NCBI GenBank assembly: GCA_013001975.1
Contig: JABDKX010000234.1
Location: forward strand, 1-48,879
Origin: Saprospiraceae bacterium
GTDB taxonomy: Bacteria; Bacteroidota; Bacteroidia; Chitinophagales; Saprospiraceae
DNA length: 48,879 nucleotides
Direction: 5' to 3'
Of this stretch, positions 7,445-14,880 are shown piece after piece. Below the pieces are notes generated by a model, which saw only the letters and a list, made by a program, of their open reading frames with translations, ran no database searches and was not told where the DNA came from. Made by a program: the position numbers and the translations under genes. How positions within the stretch are numbered: the stretch's first letter is position 1; each line of letters opens with the position of its first letter.

Positions 7445-7935
7445 ATGAATTATAAAAGATTAAAAATCAAAGAGGTTTCTTTAATCAAGTTTCTTCCTTT
7501 TACTAAAAAGCAAATGATTAAGAAAATTACGAATAGTGAGCCCTTCAATATTCGCAAAAACAGATCCCTGAAACATTTAAGGGTCACTATGTCAAAGTAA
7601 ATAAGGCAATAGATCAATCCAAAATCGTTTATGATTATCTGGGTAAACAAGGTAAAACGATTGGTTGGTCAAAATCTCAATATAAATCGCTTAATCCAAA
7701 AAGTGAACCTGTATTTAATGCAAACATTTTCAATGCAAATGGTACATGTATTTGGTGGGGCGATTTAGATATTTTAAAAGATGGAAAAAAACTTTGTTGG
7801 TGTTCGAAAGACATAGATCAAAATCTTTTTGTATTCCATCAGGCTGATGTTTACAACAAAAATTTAGAAGACATAAAAAAATATGCTCATAAATATTATG
7901 AGATAACCCCAAGAACGATTTTGAAACGTAATTAA
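7445..7935 (+). pseudogene. Frameshifted gene of unknown function (about 163 codons if repaired)
   Basis: ATG at 7445 opens a frame (MNYKRLKIKEVSLIKFLPF...) that stops after 52 codons. The -1 frame is then open from 7540 to TAA at 7933-7935 with no start codon of its own and clearly protein-like content (GHYVKVNKAIDQSKIVYDYL, GTCIWWGDLDILKDGKKLCW, NLFVFHQADVY). Adding one A to the five-A run at 7556-7560 joins both into one protein of about 163 residues, rich in Lys and aromatics. It is either a real inactivating or phase-variable slip in a homopolymer, or a sequencing error. No family is recognised. It is followed by a 53-codon gene and a shared terminator. Confidence 0.6.
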
Positions 7936-7959
7936 TTACTTAATTAAAAAAAATTACAT

Positions 7960-8121
7960 ATGGTACCTACAATTAAAATTTTAAGCGTAAACGGAAAATG
8001 GGCAAATATTCTTTATTCTTCGTCTAATGCCAGATCTAGACAAAAAATAGAAAATATCAAAGAAGATTATAATAAAGGAATCATTAATGTAGTCAATCCT
8101 GCCAACTTAGATTTGGATTAA
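7960..8121 (+). CDS. Small protein of unknown function (53 aa)
   Basis: ATG at 7960 to TAA at 8119-8121 encodes 53 residues: a short beta-like start (MVPTIKILSVNGKWANILYS), a basic helical middle (SNARSRQKIENIKEDYNKG) and an acidic end. It lies 24 bp after the frameshifted gene, on the same strand, and just before a strong terminator, so the two look like one transcript. No family is recognised. A two-gene unit next to a tRNA integration site could be a toxin-antitoxin-like or phage-derived cassette, but no motif supports that. Confidence 0.55.
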   Translation: MVPTIKILSVNGKWANILYSSSNARSRQKIENIKEDYNKGIINVVNPANLDLD

Positions 8122-8145
8122 ATAAACAGGGTTTTTATTATATCA

Positions 8146-8203
8146 ATCGCATTTAATGATCAAACCTTTTAATTGAGGTTGATCATCTGAATGCGATTTT
8201 TTT
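8146..8203 (+). terminator. Long hairpin terminator of the 7445-8121 unit
   Basis: ATCGCATT pairs with AATGCGAT at the base, and ATGATCAAACC with GGTTGATCAT above it, giving about 18 bp with small bulges. Seven T follow. Confidence 0.85.
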
Positions 8204-8296
8204 ATTTCCCATTATACTGATTGAAATCGAAGTGCTATTTATAAATGCAAGAAAGAAGTAATTATCATTATTAAGAACCAACTAATTTAGTTTAAA

Positions 8297-8333
8297 CAAA
8301 AAAAATTCCCCTAATATAAATTAGAGGAATTTT
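8297..8333 (-). terminator. Terminator of the duplicated-domain lipoprotein gene
   Basis: Read leftward, AAAATTCCTCTAAT and ATTAGGGGAATTTT form a 14-bp stem with one mismatch, followed by a T-run. It lies 32 bp past the stop codon at 8365. Confidence 0.8.
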
Positions 8334-8364
8334 GTATTAACCAACCTTAAATTACTAATTATTT

Positions 8365-9348
8365 TTATCTGGCAAACACACCTAATATTACATAGGTAGT
8401 TGGATCTACCGTCGTTATGCCTTGAAGAGGATCATGGATTACAAAAAACCCATTATAATTGGTTGTAATTTCAGTATAGCTCATATCCGAAACAAATGAT
8501 TTTCCTGCTGTTCCACCATTACCAACAATTGGACTGGCAAAAACCATCGCATTTGGTGATTCATTATAAGGCGTACCGTTAGGAGTTGTAGTAGGATCTG
8601 CCATATCATGAGCATGTGTATGATACGTTTGACCTTCCATACTGTTATCAATCATCACAGTTATTCTACTTTTATTATCAGCCAACTCAGTCACATTTAT
8701 TCTTGCGCCTAGGTCTGAACTGTGAGATCCTGCATAAGCAAAAGCTGAGGCAACTTGTCCTGTATTAAAAGCGTAACTGAAATCAGAGCTTTCGTAAGTA
8801 GTATTTGATTGCATTCTTGCAAAACTTCCTACAACTAAGTAAGTTGTGATATCGGCAGTATTAATAGGTTGCAATGGATCATGTACAACGAAAAATCCTT
8901 CATAGCTTGATGTTAAATCATCAAAACTCATATCTGTATCTTGTGATACTGACACAGTTCCTCCGTTACCTGTTACGTTTTGAGCAAGGATATCGACATT
9001 TGGTGATTCACTATATGGTGTACCATTGGGTGTCGTGGAAGCATCTGCTGCATCATGAGCATGAATTCTATATGTCTCCCCATCCATAGTATTCATTAAG
9101 GTAACCGTAATTCTTGTTCCTCCATCTTCTAATTCTTCTAATGCAAGATTAGCTGAAAGATCACCTGAGTGAAGTCCAGTATAAGGTGCAGACGGAACTG
9201 TTTGACCATTATGAAATGCGTAATCAAAATTAGCATCTAATAAAACAGTATTTTCATCATCACTGCAAGATGTTATTGTAATTGTTGCTATTAAAGCAAA
9301 AAAAGATAGTAAGCGCATCGGCTTAAAATTTGAAATTAATTTTTTCAT
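8365..9348 (-). CDS. Lipoprotein with two tandem CHRD-like domains
   Basis: This 327-residue protein carries a lipoprotein signal (Cys28 in TITSCSDD). It then has two clearly homologous repeats of about 140 residues, roughly 38-178 and 187-327. Each has a (F/S)YAFNTGQ-like start, a GLHSGDL/GSHSSDL segment, a (V/M)xxNxMxGxTYxxHAHD motif, a TTPNGTPYxESPN motif, an (F/Y)xGFFVxHDPLQ motif and an ending GxFAR. The HAHD and HDP histidines are kept in both copies and could bind metal. The layout recalls CHRD or Cu/Zn-SOD-like beta domains, but no assignment is firm. Surface location is inferred from the lipobox. It is a single-gene transcript with its own terminator. Confidence 0.7.
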   Translation of the reverse strand: MKKLISNFKPMRLLSFFALIATITITSCSDDENTVLLDANFDYAFHNGQTVPSAPYTGLHSGDLSANLALEELEDGGTRITVTLMNTMDGETYRIHAHDAADASTTPNGTPYSESPNVDILAQNVTGNGGTVSVSQDTDMSFDDLTSSYEGFFVVHDPLQPINTADITTYLVVGSFARMQSNTTYESSDFSYAFNTGQVASAFAYAGSHSSDLGARINVTELADNKSRITVMIDNSMEGQTYHTHAHDMADPTTTPNGTPYNESPNAMVFASPIVGNGGTAGKSFVSDMSYTEITTNYNGFFVIHDPLQGITTVDPTTYVILGVFAR

Positions 9349-9452
9349 GTGTATTTAAATTTTTAGTTCACCATAAGCTACGTGTGCAAATAAGATTTTG
9401 GATTTAAATATTTGAAATTATTTTTCTAGCGGTAGTAAAATCAAGAAAATTA

Positions 9453-9488
9453 ACAGCAGCTCTGACTGGAAAGCCAGTAAGCTGCTGT
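9453..9488 (-). terminator. Terminator of the HtrA gene
   Basis: ACAGCAGCT/AGCTGCTGT and ACTGG/CCAGT nest into a long stem-loop. On the minus strand it is followed by a T-rich tract (TTAATTTTCTTGATTTT). It lies 48 bp past the protease stop. Confidence 0.75.
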
Positions 9489-9535
9489 CAAATAAAGTAT
9501 TAAAAAAGTTCAATAGTTATTAAGTTAGCATATAA

Positions 9536-11062
9536 CTATAAACCAAAAGCATAATAATATTCGCCTGGAATATCTTTATAGACACCTTCTAACATGACGC
9601 CACCCTTTTTCTTTTCCAAAGCGTTAATTAAGTCTTCTTTTGACTTTACTTTTTTACCATCAAGGTGGGTTATAATAAAACCCTCTCTGATTTGAGTGTG
9701 TTTTCTTAACTTACCTGGATAAAGCTTAGTTACTTCGACACCATGATCTATATCAAGTTTTTTAGCTTCTTCTTTATCCAAGTCTTTCAGATCTGCACCC
9801 AGTATATTTAAAATTTCAACATTTTCCTTGCTGGTAAGAGCTTTATTTCCGTCTCTATTATTAAGTACAACCTTAAAGACATTTTCTTTCCCTTCACGAT
9901 TTATTAGTAACTCAACAGTTTCACCTGGTCTGTACCTGGCAATCATTCCCTGCAATTCAGGAGAAGATTTAATTTCTACATCATTGACCTTAAGGATAAC
10001 ATCTCCCACTTTAATTCCAGCATCTTTTGCTGCACTTGTTTGCATGAGACTGTCAACATAAACACCACTTATTATATCTAGGTCTTTGTCTTTTGCGAGA
10101 TTACCATCGACGGTCCGAATCATAATACCTAAAACGCCTCGCTGGACGACGCCATATTTAAGCAGATCTTCCATGACTTTAGCGACAATATTACTTGGGA
10201 CAGCAAATCCATAACCACTGTATACGCCAGTAGGACTAGCAATGGCCGTATTAATACCAATTAACCCACCATCTAAATTAACCAATGCTCCGCCACTATT
10301 TCCTGGGTTAATAGCTGCGTCTGTTTGAATGAAATTTTCAACGGCATATTGCTCTTTTAATATATTGATGTTTCTACCTTTTGCACTGACAATTCCAGCG
10401 GTGATTGTAGAATTTAAACTAAATGGATTTCCTACAGCCAAAACCCATTCGCCAATTTTGACTTTATCTGAGTCGACAAATGAAATTTTTGGCAAATTCT
10501 TTTCTTTAATTTGAACAAGCGCTAAATCTGTCGTTGGATCGGTTCCAATAACGGTTGCTTTATAAGTTCTGTTATCATGCAAGGTGACTTCGATATCATC
10601 AGCATCTGCAATAACATGATTGTTGGTAATAATATAACCGTCCTCACTAACAATTACTCCAGAACCTGACCCAACTTTTGTCGGTGGTTTATTAGACTTC
10701 ATGTTTGGAGATTCAAACTTGTAATTTGGTCCAAAAAACCTATTGAAGTTGTCTCCAAAAAAATCTCTGAATGGGTCTGGAATATTTCTATACTGAAAAT
10801 TTTGTTTATTGTTATTATTATAAATGTGCGTAGACCTAATATGTACAACGGCATCTACAACTTCATCAGCAGTTTTAGTAAAATCTAACGGAATGATTTT
10901 GTCATTCTCATCAAGCGTAAAAACTGCTTTAGATGCAGGCGTTTTTGTTATATGTTCAATTTTGAAAGTTTTGTTCGAATTTTGTAATAGATTAATAGCT
11001 CCAACACAAGTGAGACTTACCACTAAAGCTACTAATCCAGAATAAATGAAATTTTTATTCAT
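9536..11062 (-). CDS. degP: HtrA/DegP-family periplasmic serine protease with two PDZ domains
   Basis: The protein has 508 residues. An N-terminal hydrophobic anchor or signal covers about 7-26. The trypsin-like domain has the full triad: His149 in IITNNHVIAD, Asp179 in DPTTDLALV and Ser256 in INPGNSGGAL. Two PDZ domains follow, at about 300-395 (RGVLGIMIRTVDG, AAKDAGIKVGDVILKVNDVEI) and 420-505. It degrades or refolds misfolded envelope proteins. The small heat-shock gene lies directly upstream on the same strand, 71 bp away with a hairpin between, so the two may respond to the same stress. The gene name follows the family; DegP, DegQ and DegS types are not separated here. Confidence 0.93.
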   Translation of the reverse strand: MNKNFIYSGLVALVVSLTCVGAINLLQNSNKTFKIEHITKTPASKAVFTLDENDKIIPLDFTKTADEVVDAVVHIRSTHIYNNNNKQNFQYRNIPDPFRDFFGDNFNRFFGPNYKFESPNMKSNKPPTKVGSGSGVIVSEDGYIITNNHVIADADDIEVTLHDNRTYKATVIGTDPTTDLALVQIKEKNLPKISFVDSDKVKIGEWVLAVGNPFSLNSTITAGIVSAKGRNINILKEQYAVENFIQTDAAINPGNSGGALVNLDGGLIGINTAIASPTGVYSGYGFAVPSNIVAKVMEDLLKYGVVQRGVLGIMIRTVDGNLAKDKDLDIISGVYVDSLMQTSAAKDAGIKVGDVILKVNDVEIKSSPELQGMIARYRPGETVELLINREGKENVFKVVLNNRDGNKALTSKENVEILNILGADLKDLDKEEAKKLDIDHGVEVTKLYPGKLRKHTQIREGFIITHLDGKKVKSKEDLINALEKKKGGVMLEGVYKDIPGEYYYAFGL

Positions 11063-11091
11063 GGTTAAATAAGTTTAATGAATGAGTATAA

Positions 11092-11116
11092 GCCGACTAC
11101 AAAATTTGTAATCGGC
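11092..11116 (-). terminator. Hairpin between hsp20 and the HtrA gene
   Basis: GCCGACTACAAA and TTTGTAATCGGC pair over 12 positions with one G-T. It lies 17 bp after the hsp20 stop. The T-tract is weak, so it may be a partial terminator or an mRNA-processing structure. Confidence 0.55.
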
Positions 11117-11133
11117 CTATATTGAAAATATTA

Positions 11134-11574
11134 TTATAAAATTTTAATTTGTCGAGCAGGCTTTTCTTTGGCCTCCTCTTTTTTAGCAATAGTAAGACGT
11201 AAAATACCATCTTGATATTTCGCCTCTATTTTAGAGTCATCCACAACGTTATCATTTATATTGAAAGATCTTTGAAAGAATTGATAGTTAAATTCTCTGC
11301 GAGCATAACTTTTATCATCCACTTTCTTCTCATCTTTCATTTCACTTTTGATCGTCAATACATTGTTGTGTAACTCAACGTGAAAGTCTTCTTTTTTCAT
11401 TCCGGGAGCTGCTACTTCTACAATGAAGTTGTCAGCATTTTCCAAAATGTTTACAGAAGGTAGTGTTGATTGGTTTGAAGAAAAATTTCCATTCGTCCAA
11501 TCGAATAAATTGTTCCAATCGTCATCGAAAAATCTTGAGACTTTTGGAAGCAAAGATGTTTTTACTGGTAACAT
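11134..11574 (-). CDS. Small heat-shock protein, Hsp20/alpha-crystallin family
   Basis: This 146-residue protein has an N-terminal arm (about 1-40, with FFDDDWNNLFDW) and then the alpha-crystallin domain. Recognisable parts are NILENADNFIVEVAAPGMKK, DFHVELHNNVLTIKSEM, the YARREFNYQFFQRSF strand and AKYQDGILRLTIAKKE (the GxL motif). The C-terminal tail contains the IKIL-type I-x-I motif used for oligomer assembly. It is an ATP-independent cytoplasmic holdase. A possible sigma-54-like promoter lies 49-63 bp upstream. Confidence 0.93.
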   Translation of the reverse strand: MLPVKTSLLPKVSRFFDDDWNNLFDWTNGNFSSNQSTLPSVNILENADNFIVEVAAPGMKKEDFHVELHNNVLTIKSEMKDEKKVDDKSYARREFNYQFFQRSFNINDNVVDDSKIEAKYQDGILRLTIAKKEEAKEKPARQIKIL

Positions 11575-11622
11575 TTGCTCAAAATTTTTAGGTTAAACAA
11601 TTAAAAAGATACTTACTAATTA

Positions 11623-11637
11623 TCAAATTTTTTGCCA
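11623..11637 (-). promoter_or_regulatory. Possible sigma-54-like promoter of hsp20
   Basis: On the minus strand TGGCAAAAAATTTGA has TGGCA and TTG with the spacing of the -24/-12 class (GG, ten bases, then GA instead of GC). Upstream on the plus strand are TGTCA at 11650, TTGACA at 11658 and TGACA at 11679, which could be activator sites. This is pattern matching only. Confidence 0.3.
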
Positions 11638-11813
11638 CCATAAAAATTGTGTCAGATTGACAGAAAAATGTGAAAAAATGACAGAATTTTACCACGCTCC
11701 ATGACGATCACGTTAGCTAAACAAAAGATAATGTCACAAAACAATTGTGGGCAATATGCTGTAATTATACAGATAGATAAATACAGCCAATTTATGCTAA
11801 TTTCAATGCCAGA

Positions 11814-12110
11814 CTAATCTTCTGCTTCTTCTAATTCGTCTTCTAGTTTCTCTATCGCCTCTACTGTCAGATTGCCATCGTCATCGTAATCATCATCTTC
11901 TTCGATAATTTGTTGGGCTTCTTTTATGGTCATTCTAATCAGATAATAATAGGTTTCTGTTTCGAATGGTAAGGCACTAACAAGTTTACCTTCTTTGTTT
12001 TTGAAGAGGATTAATTTTTTCTCAAATCCATAAGGATACTCTAACTTAATTTGAGCAAGCACCTCATCAGTTAGTTTTTCAAAATCTTTTACAATTCTTG
12101 GCTTATTCAT
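11814..12110 (-). CDS. Conserved acidic small protein (98 aa)
   Basis: Residues 1-65 form an alpha/beta-like body (KPRIVKDFEKLTDEVLAQIK, FEKKLILFKNKEGKLVSALPF, ETYYYLIRMTIKEAQQIIE). The last third is very acidic (EEDDDYDDDGN, ELEEAED). I have an impression of similar proteins in many Bacteroidota genomes, with no known function. Its ATG overlaps the TGA of the upstream 49-codon basic gene (ATGA), so the pair is translationally coupled. An acidic protein paired with a very basic one could form a complex; that is speculation. It is the last gene of the polyamine operon. Confidence 0.75.
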   Translation of the reverse strand: MNKPRIVKDFEKLTDEVLAQIKLEYPYGFEKKLILFKNKEGKLVSALPFETETYYYLIRMTIKEAQQIIEEDDDYDDDGNLTVEAIEKLEDELEEAED

Positions 12111-12256
12111 TCTTCTTCGTTTAAATAATTGTTTTTGTATTTCGGTTGTTGTTTGTCTGTCGGGTTTAGTTTACCCTTTTTGTGTTTGGGCTTTTTTTCG
12201 ATTCTTTTTGAATCACGTTTTGAAATTTCATCTTTAAATTTTTTGTGCTTTTTCAT
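12107..12256 (-). CDS. Very basic small protein (49 aa)
   Basis: ATG at 12256 opens a 49-codon frame (MKKHKKFKDEISKRDSKRIE...) ending in TGA that overlaps the next start by 4 bases. It starts 4 bp after the stop of the DHS-like gene. About a third of the residues are Lys or Arg, and no hydrophobic core is visible, so it is probably disordered and may bind RNA or another polyanion. The tight spacing on both sides supports translation. No family is recognised. Confidence 0.6.
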   Translation of the reverse strand: MKKHKKFKDEISKRDSKRIEKKPKHKKGKLNPTDKQQPKYKNNYLNEEE

Positions 12257-12260
12257 AATA

Positions 12261-13238
12261 TTACCAATTTAAAACATAAGCAAAAATGAGCGGTGCTACA
12301 ATGGTAGCATCCGATTCTATAACATATTTAGGTGTTTCTGGCAGTAGTTTTCCCCATGTTATTTTTTCATTTGGAACGGCTCCTGAATATGAACCATAAC
12401 TTGTCGTGCTGTCACTTATTTGGCAGAAATAAGACCACATCGGAACGTCATTTAATTCTAAATCTTGATGTAACATAGGAACGACACAAATTGGAAAGTC
12501 GCCCGCAATTCCACCACCGATTTGAAAAAAACCAACACCAGCATCTTTGGTGTTCTTTTCATACCACTTTGATAGAAACATCATATATTGAATACCAGAC
12601 TTCATCGTTGTTGGTACAATATCTTTTTGAATACAATAAGAGGCAAAGAAATTACCACATGTTGAATCTTCCCATCCTGGGACAATTATGGGAATGTTTT
12701 TTTTAGCTGCAGCTAATAACCAACTGTCTTTTGGATCTATTTGATATTTGCCTTCGAGTTCGCCACTTAGTAGAATTTTATAAAAGAATTGGTGCGGAAA
12801 ATAGCTTTCACCTTTATCGTCTGCATCTTTCCAAACTTTATATAGGTGTTCCTCTATTGCTCTCATTGCTTCGGCTTCTGGTATACAAGTATCTGTTACT
12901 CTATTGAAATGATTATCCAATAATTCTTTTTCTTCTTGTGGAGAAAGGTCACGATAATTAGGAATTCTTTTATAATGATCATGGGCAACAAGATTAAAAA
13001 CATCTTCCTCCAAATTTGCACCTGTACATGTGATAATATGTACTTTATCTTGACGGATCATTTCAGCCAATGATTTACCTAACTCAGCTGTGCTCATCGC
13101 ACCTGCTAGTGTAACCATCATTTTGTTACCATCATTAAGTTGTTGTTTATATTCTTGAGCTGCATCTACTAAGCTAGCCGCATTAAAATGTAGAAAATGC
13201 TTTTTTAGAAATTCAGTGATATGACTTTGATTTTTCAT
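12261..13238 (-). CDS. Deoxyhypusine synthase-like protein (polyamine aminobutyl transferase)
   Basis: This 325-residue NAD-dependent enzyme belongs to the deoxyhypusine synthase fold. Visible features are AGAMSTAELGKSLAEMIRQD, the TCTGANLEEDVFNL segment, the PGWEDSTCGN segment, IGGGIAGDFPICVVP, and the catalytic lysine in ITWGKLLPE (Lys297), followed by ESDATIVAPLIFAYV. Bacteria lack the eIF5A substrate of true deoxyhypusine synthase. Bacterial homologues are thought to transfer the aminobutyl group of spermidine to small amines, for example to make homospermidine or guanidino polyamines. The operon with arginine decarboxylase and agmatinase supports a small-molecule polyamine role. Its start overlaps the DUF155 gene stop by one base. 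Confidence 0.85.
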   Translation of the reverse strand: MKNQSHITEFLKKHFLHFNAASLVDAAQEYKQQLNDGNKMMVTLAGAMSTAELGKSLAEMIRQDKVHIITCTGANLEEDVFNLVAHDHYKRIPNYRDLSPQEEKELLDNHFNRVTDTCIPEAEAMRAIEEHLYKVWKDADDKGESYFPHQFFYKILLSGELEGKYQIDPKDSWLLAAAKKNIPIIVPGWEDSTCGNFFASYCIQKDIVPTTMKSGIQYMMFLSKWYEKNTKDAGVGFFQIGGGIAGDFPICVVPMLHQDLELNDVPMWSYFCQISDSTTSYGSYSGAVPNEKITWGKLLPETPKYVIESDATIVAPLIFAYVLNW

Positions 13239-14026
13239 TATATTATTTTTTCAATTATAACATGGATTACTTCAAAAAGAATAAGGATGATTATAATCCA
13301 TTCTAACTTGCTGCTATGTTGGTGCAAATTCAAATCTTTAAAATGATCCAAGTTTTCCTTTACAATATTTAGTTGTTCTTTGATAGCATTGTATCGATAT
13401 TTTAATTCCAGATCCTCATTTAAAAGTTGATCTACTTTATTGATGTTTTGATCATCCCAAGCAAGCGTGGGTGTTTCAAAAATATAAAGATGTTCAGATA
13501 TTTTATTTTTTAAATTTAAAGCTGCACCGATAAACTTCATGAGTTTTTTCCGTCCTAAAGAGACATGGCCTTTCAACTCTAATTCGGATGTATATTTTTG
13601 AGTGTCTTCCAATAAACCACTGGATAGATTTTGATATTGAAATAGGGCTGCTGATTGTGAAAGGTTTAAACAAATGATGTGGACATAATCCAAAGTAATT
13701 TGTGGTATAACTAATTCGTCGAAAGTTGCATTTATTGGCTCTTCATTTGAAATTCTTATAGATAGCGTTTCTTTAAAAGAGGTAAGATGGGTTTGGCATA
13801 TAGTGCAGATATATTGATTAATCTTTTCTATATGTTCTGGGAAAATATTAAAATGTACAATGCCGCCATAATTTTTTATATACAAATATCCCTTGGCTTC
13901 AATTTCATATAATAGAAAGCTGGGTTCTTTTCTAATTAATTTTCCAGTGTTGAAAGATGCTTGGATATTACCCAACGCAATCTTATTTTGAGTTATAAAT
14001 GCCTGGACCAACATTGGTTTGATCAT
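13238..14026 (-). CDS. DUF155/RMD1-YagE family membrane-anchored protein
   Basis: The 262-residue protein follows the DUF155 pattern: an N-terminal alpha/beta half (LLYEIEAKGYLYIKNYGGIV), then LSQSAALFQYQ, LGRKKLMKFIGAALNLKNKI, TPTLAWDDQNINKVDQLL and ELKYRYNAIKEQLNIVKENL. It ends in LEWIIIILILFEVIHVIIE, a C-terminal membrane segment preceded by the conserved LEW. Eukaryotic relatives (Rmd1, RMND1) are mitochondrial proteins linked to translation; the bacterial function is unknown. Its start overlaps the agmatinase gene by 4 bp and its stop overlaps the DHS-like gene by 1 bp, so it is embedded in polyamine synthesis. A role in polyamine handling is inferred from this position only. Confidence 0.75.
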   Translation of the reverse strand: MIKPMLVQAFITQNKIALGNIQASFNTGKLIRKEPSFLLYEIEAKGYLYIKNYGGIVHFNIFPEHIEKINQYICTICQTHLTSFKETLSIRISNEEPINATFDELVIPQITLDYVHIICLNLSQSAALFQYQNLSSGLLEDTQKYTSELELKGHVSLGRKKLMKFIGAALNLKNKISEHLYIFETPTLAWDDQNINKVDQLLNEDLELKYRYNAIKEQLNIVKENLDHFKDLNLHQHSSKLEWIIIILILFEVIHVIIEKII

Positions 14027-14880
14027 GAGAACTTATATGTTAACATTTTATAATATAGTTTTGCCGTAAGATATTGAGGTGCAGACAGCCCATCAATGGG
14101 AGCAAGTTCTACAATATCAAATCCGACAACATTTTTTTCTTGAAATACCTTTCTCAAATAATTTGTGACAGTATACCAATTGAGACCCCCTGGTTCAGGT
14201 GTTCCAGTAGAAGGCATTATTGAAGAATCGAAAGCATCTAAGTCAAGTGTTACGTATACATTATTACTCATTTGCGCTATTGACTTTTCAACCCAATCTT
14301 GTTTGGACTCGATTTCATGAGCAAAATAGACCTTTTGTAGATCCATATTTTTTTTCTCAGAAATATCCATACTTCTAATTCCTACTTGAATAAGGTTACA
14401 GTTTTTTCGTGCATCTGATAGAGCACAGGCATGGTTATAAGGTGTGCCTTCATAAGTTGGACGCAAATCAGCATGTGCATCTATTTGGAGGACAGTTAAA
14501 TTTTGAATCGCCTCATAATAAGCTTTTATTATGCCGATACTTATGGAATGTTCCCCTCCAAAAAAAGTGATGAATTTATTGCTTGTAAGCAGTTCTTTTG
14601 CTCTTTGATATGTTTTATTAAACATATCTTCTGGCGAATCGAAATCGGTAAGTTTGCTATTTAAATATATACCTTCTTTGTATACTTCTGTATCCATTTC
14701 TATATCGTACAACTCCATATTTTCGGCGGCATCCAAAAAAGCATCAAAACCTTTATCTGCTCCTTTACCCCATGTACTTGTTCCATCATAGGGAATCGAT
14801 TGAAGAATAATTTTTGATGTTTCCCAAGAAGCATATTTATCTTCAATTCCTGCAAATGTTTTATTGCGCATCGCTTCCAT
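14023..14880 (-). CDS. speB: Agmatinase
   Basis: This 285-residue ureohydrolase hydrolyses agmatine to putrescine and urea. The dinuclear manganese site is visible in FFGGEHSISI, VLQIDAHADLRPTYE (two Asp and a His) and YVTLDLDAFDSSIMPSTGTP, followed by EPGGLNW. Length and motif order fit the arginase/agmatinase family. The reading frame starts at 14880; an internal Met at 14871 (MRNKTFAG) is also possible. It overlaps the arginine decarboxylase gene by up to 20 bp, which fits the two-step arginine to agmatine to putrescine route. Confidence 0.92.
   Translation of the reverse strand: MEAMRNKTFAGIEDKYASWETSKIILQSIPYDGTSTWGKGADKGFDAFLDAAENMELYDIEMDTEVYKEGIYLNSKLTDFDSPEDMFNKTYQRAKELLTSNKFITFFGGEHSISIGIIKAYYEAIQNLTVLQIDAHADLRPTYEGTPYNHACALSDARKNCNLIQVGIRSMDISEKKNMDLQKVYFAHEIESKQDWVEKSIAQMSNNVYVTLDLDAFDSSIMPSTGTPEPGGLNWYTVTNYLRKVFQEKNVVGFDIVELAPIDGLSAPQYLTAKLYYKMLTYKFS

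Noticed and set aside
7450-7912. Two leftward frames of 60-66 codons
   Set aside because: They lie opposite the frameshifted rightward gene, whose two frames have better protein character and share a terminator with the 53-codon gene.
7445-8121. A toxin-antitoxin system
   Set aside because: Gene sizes and position would fit, but no toxin or antitoxin motif can be recognised, so only an unknown two-gene unit is reported.
12261-13238. Deoxyhypusine synthase as a sign of eukaryotic contamination
   Set aside because: The gene is embedded by overlaps in a bacterial speA-speB operon, and bacterial homologues of this family are known.
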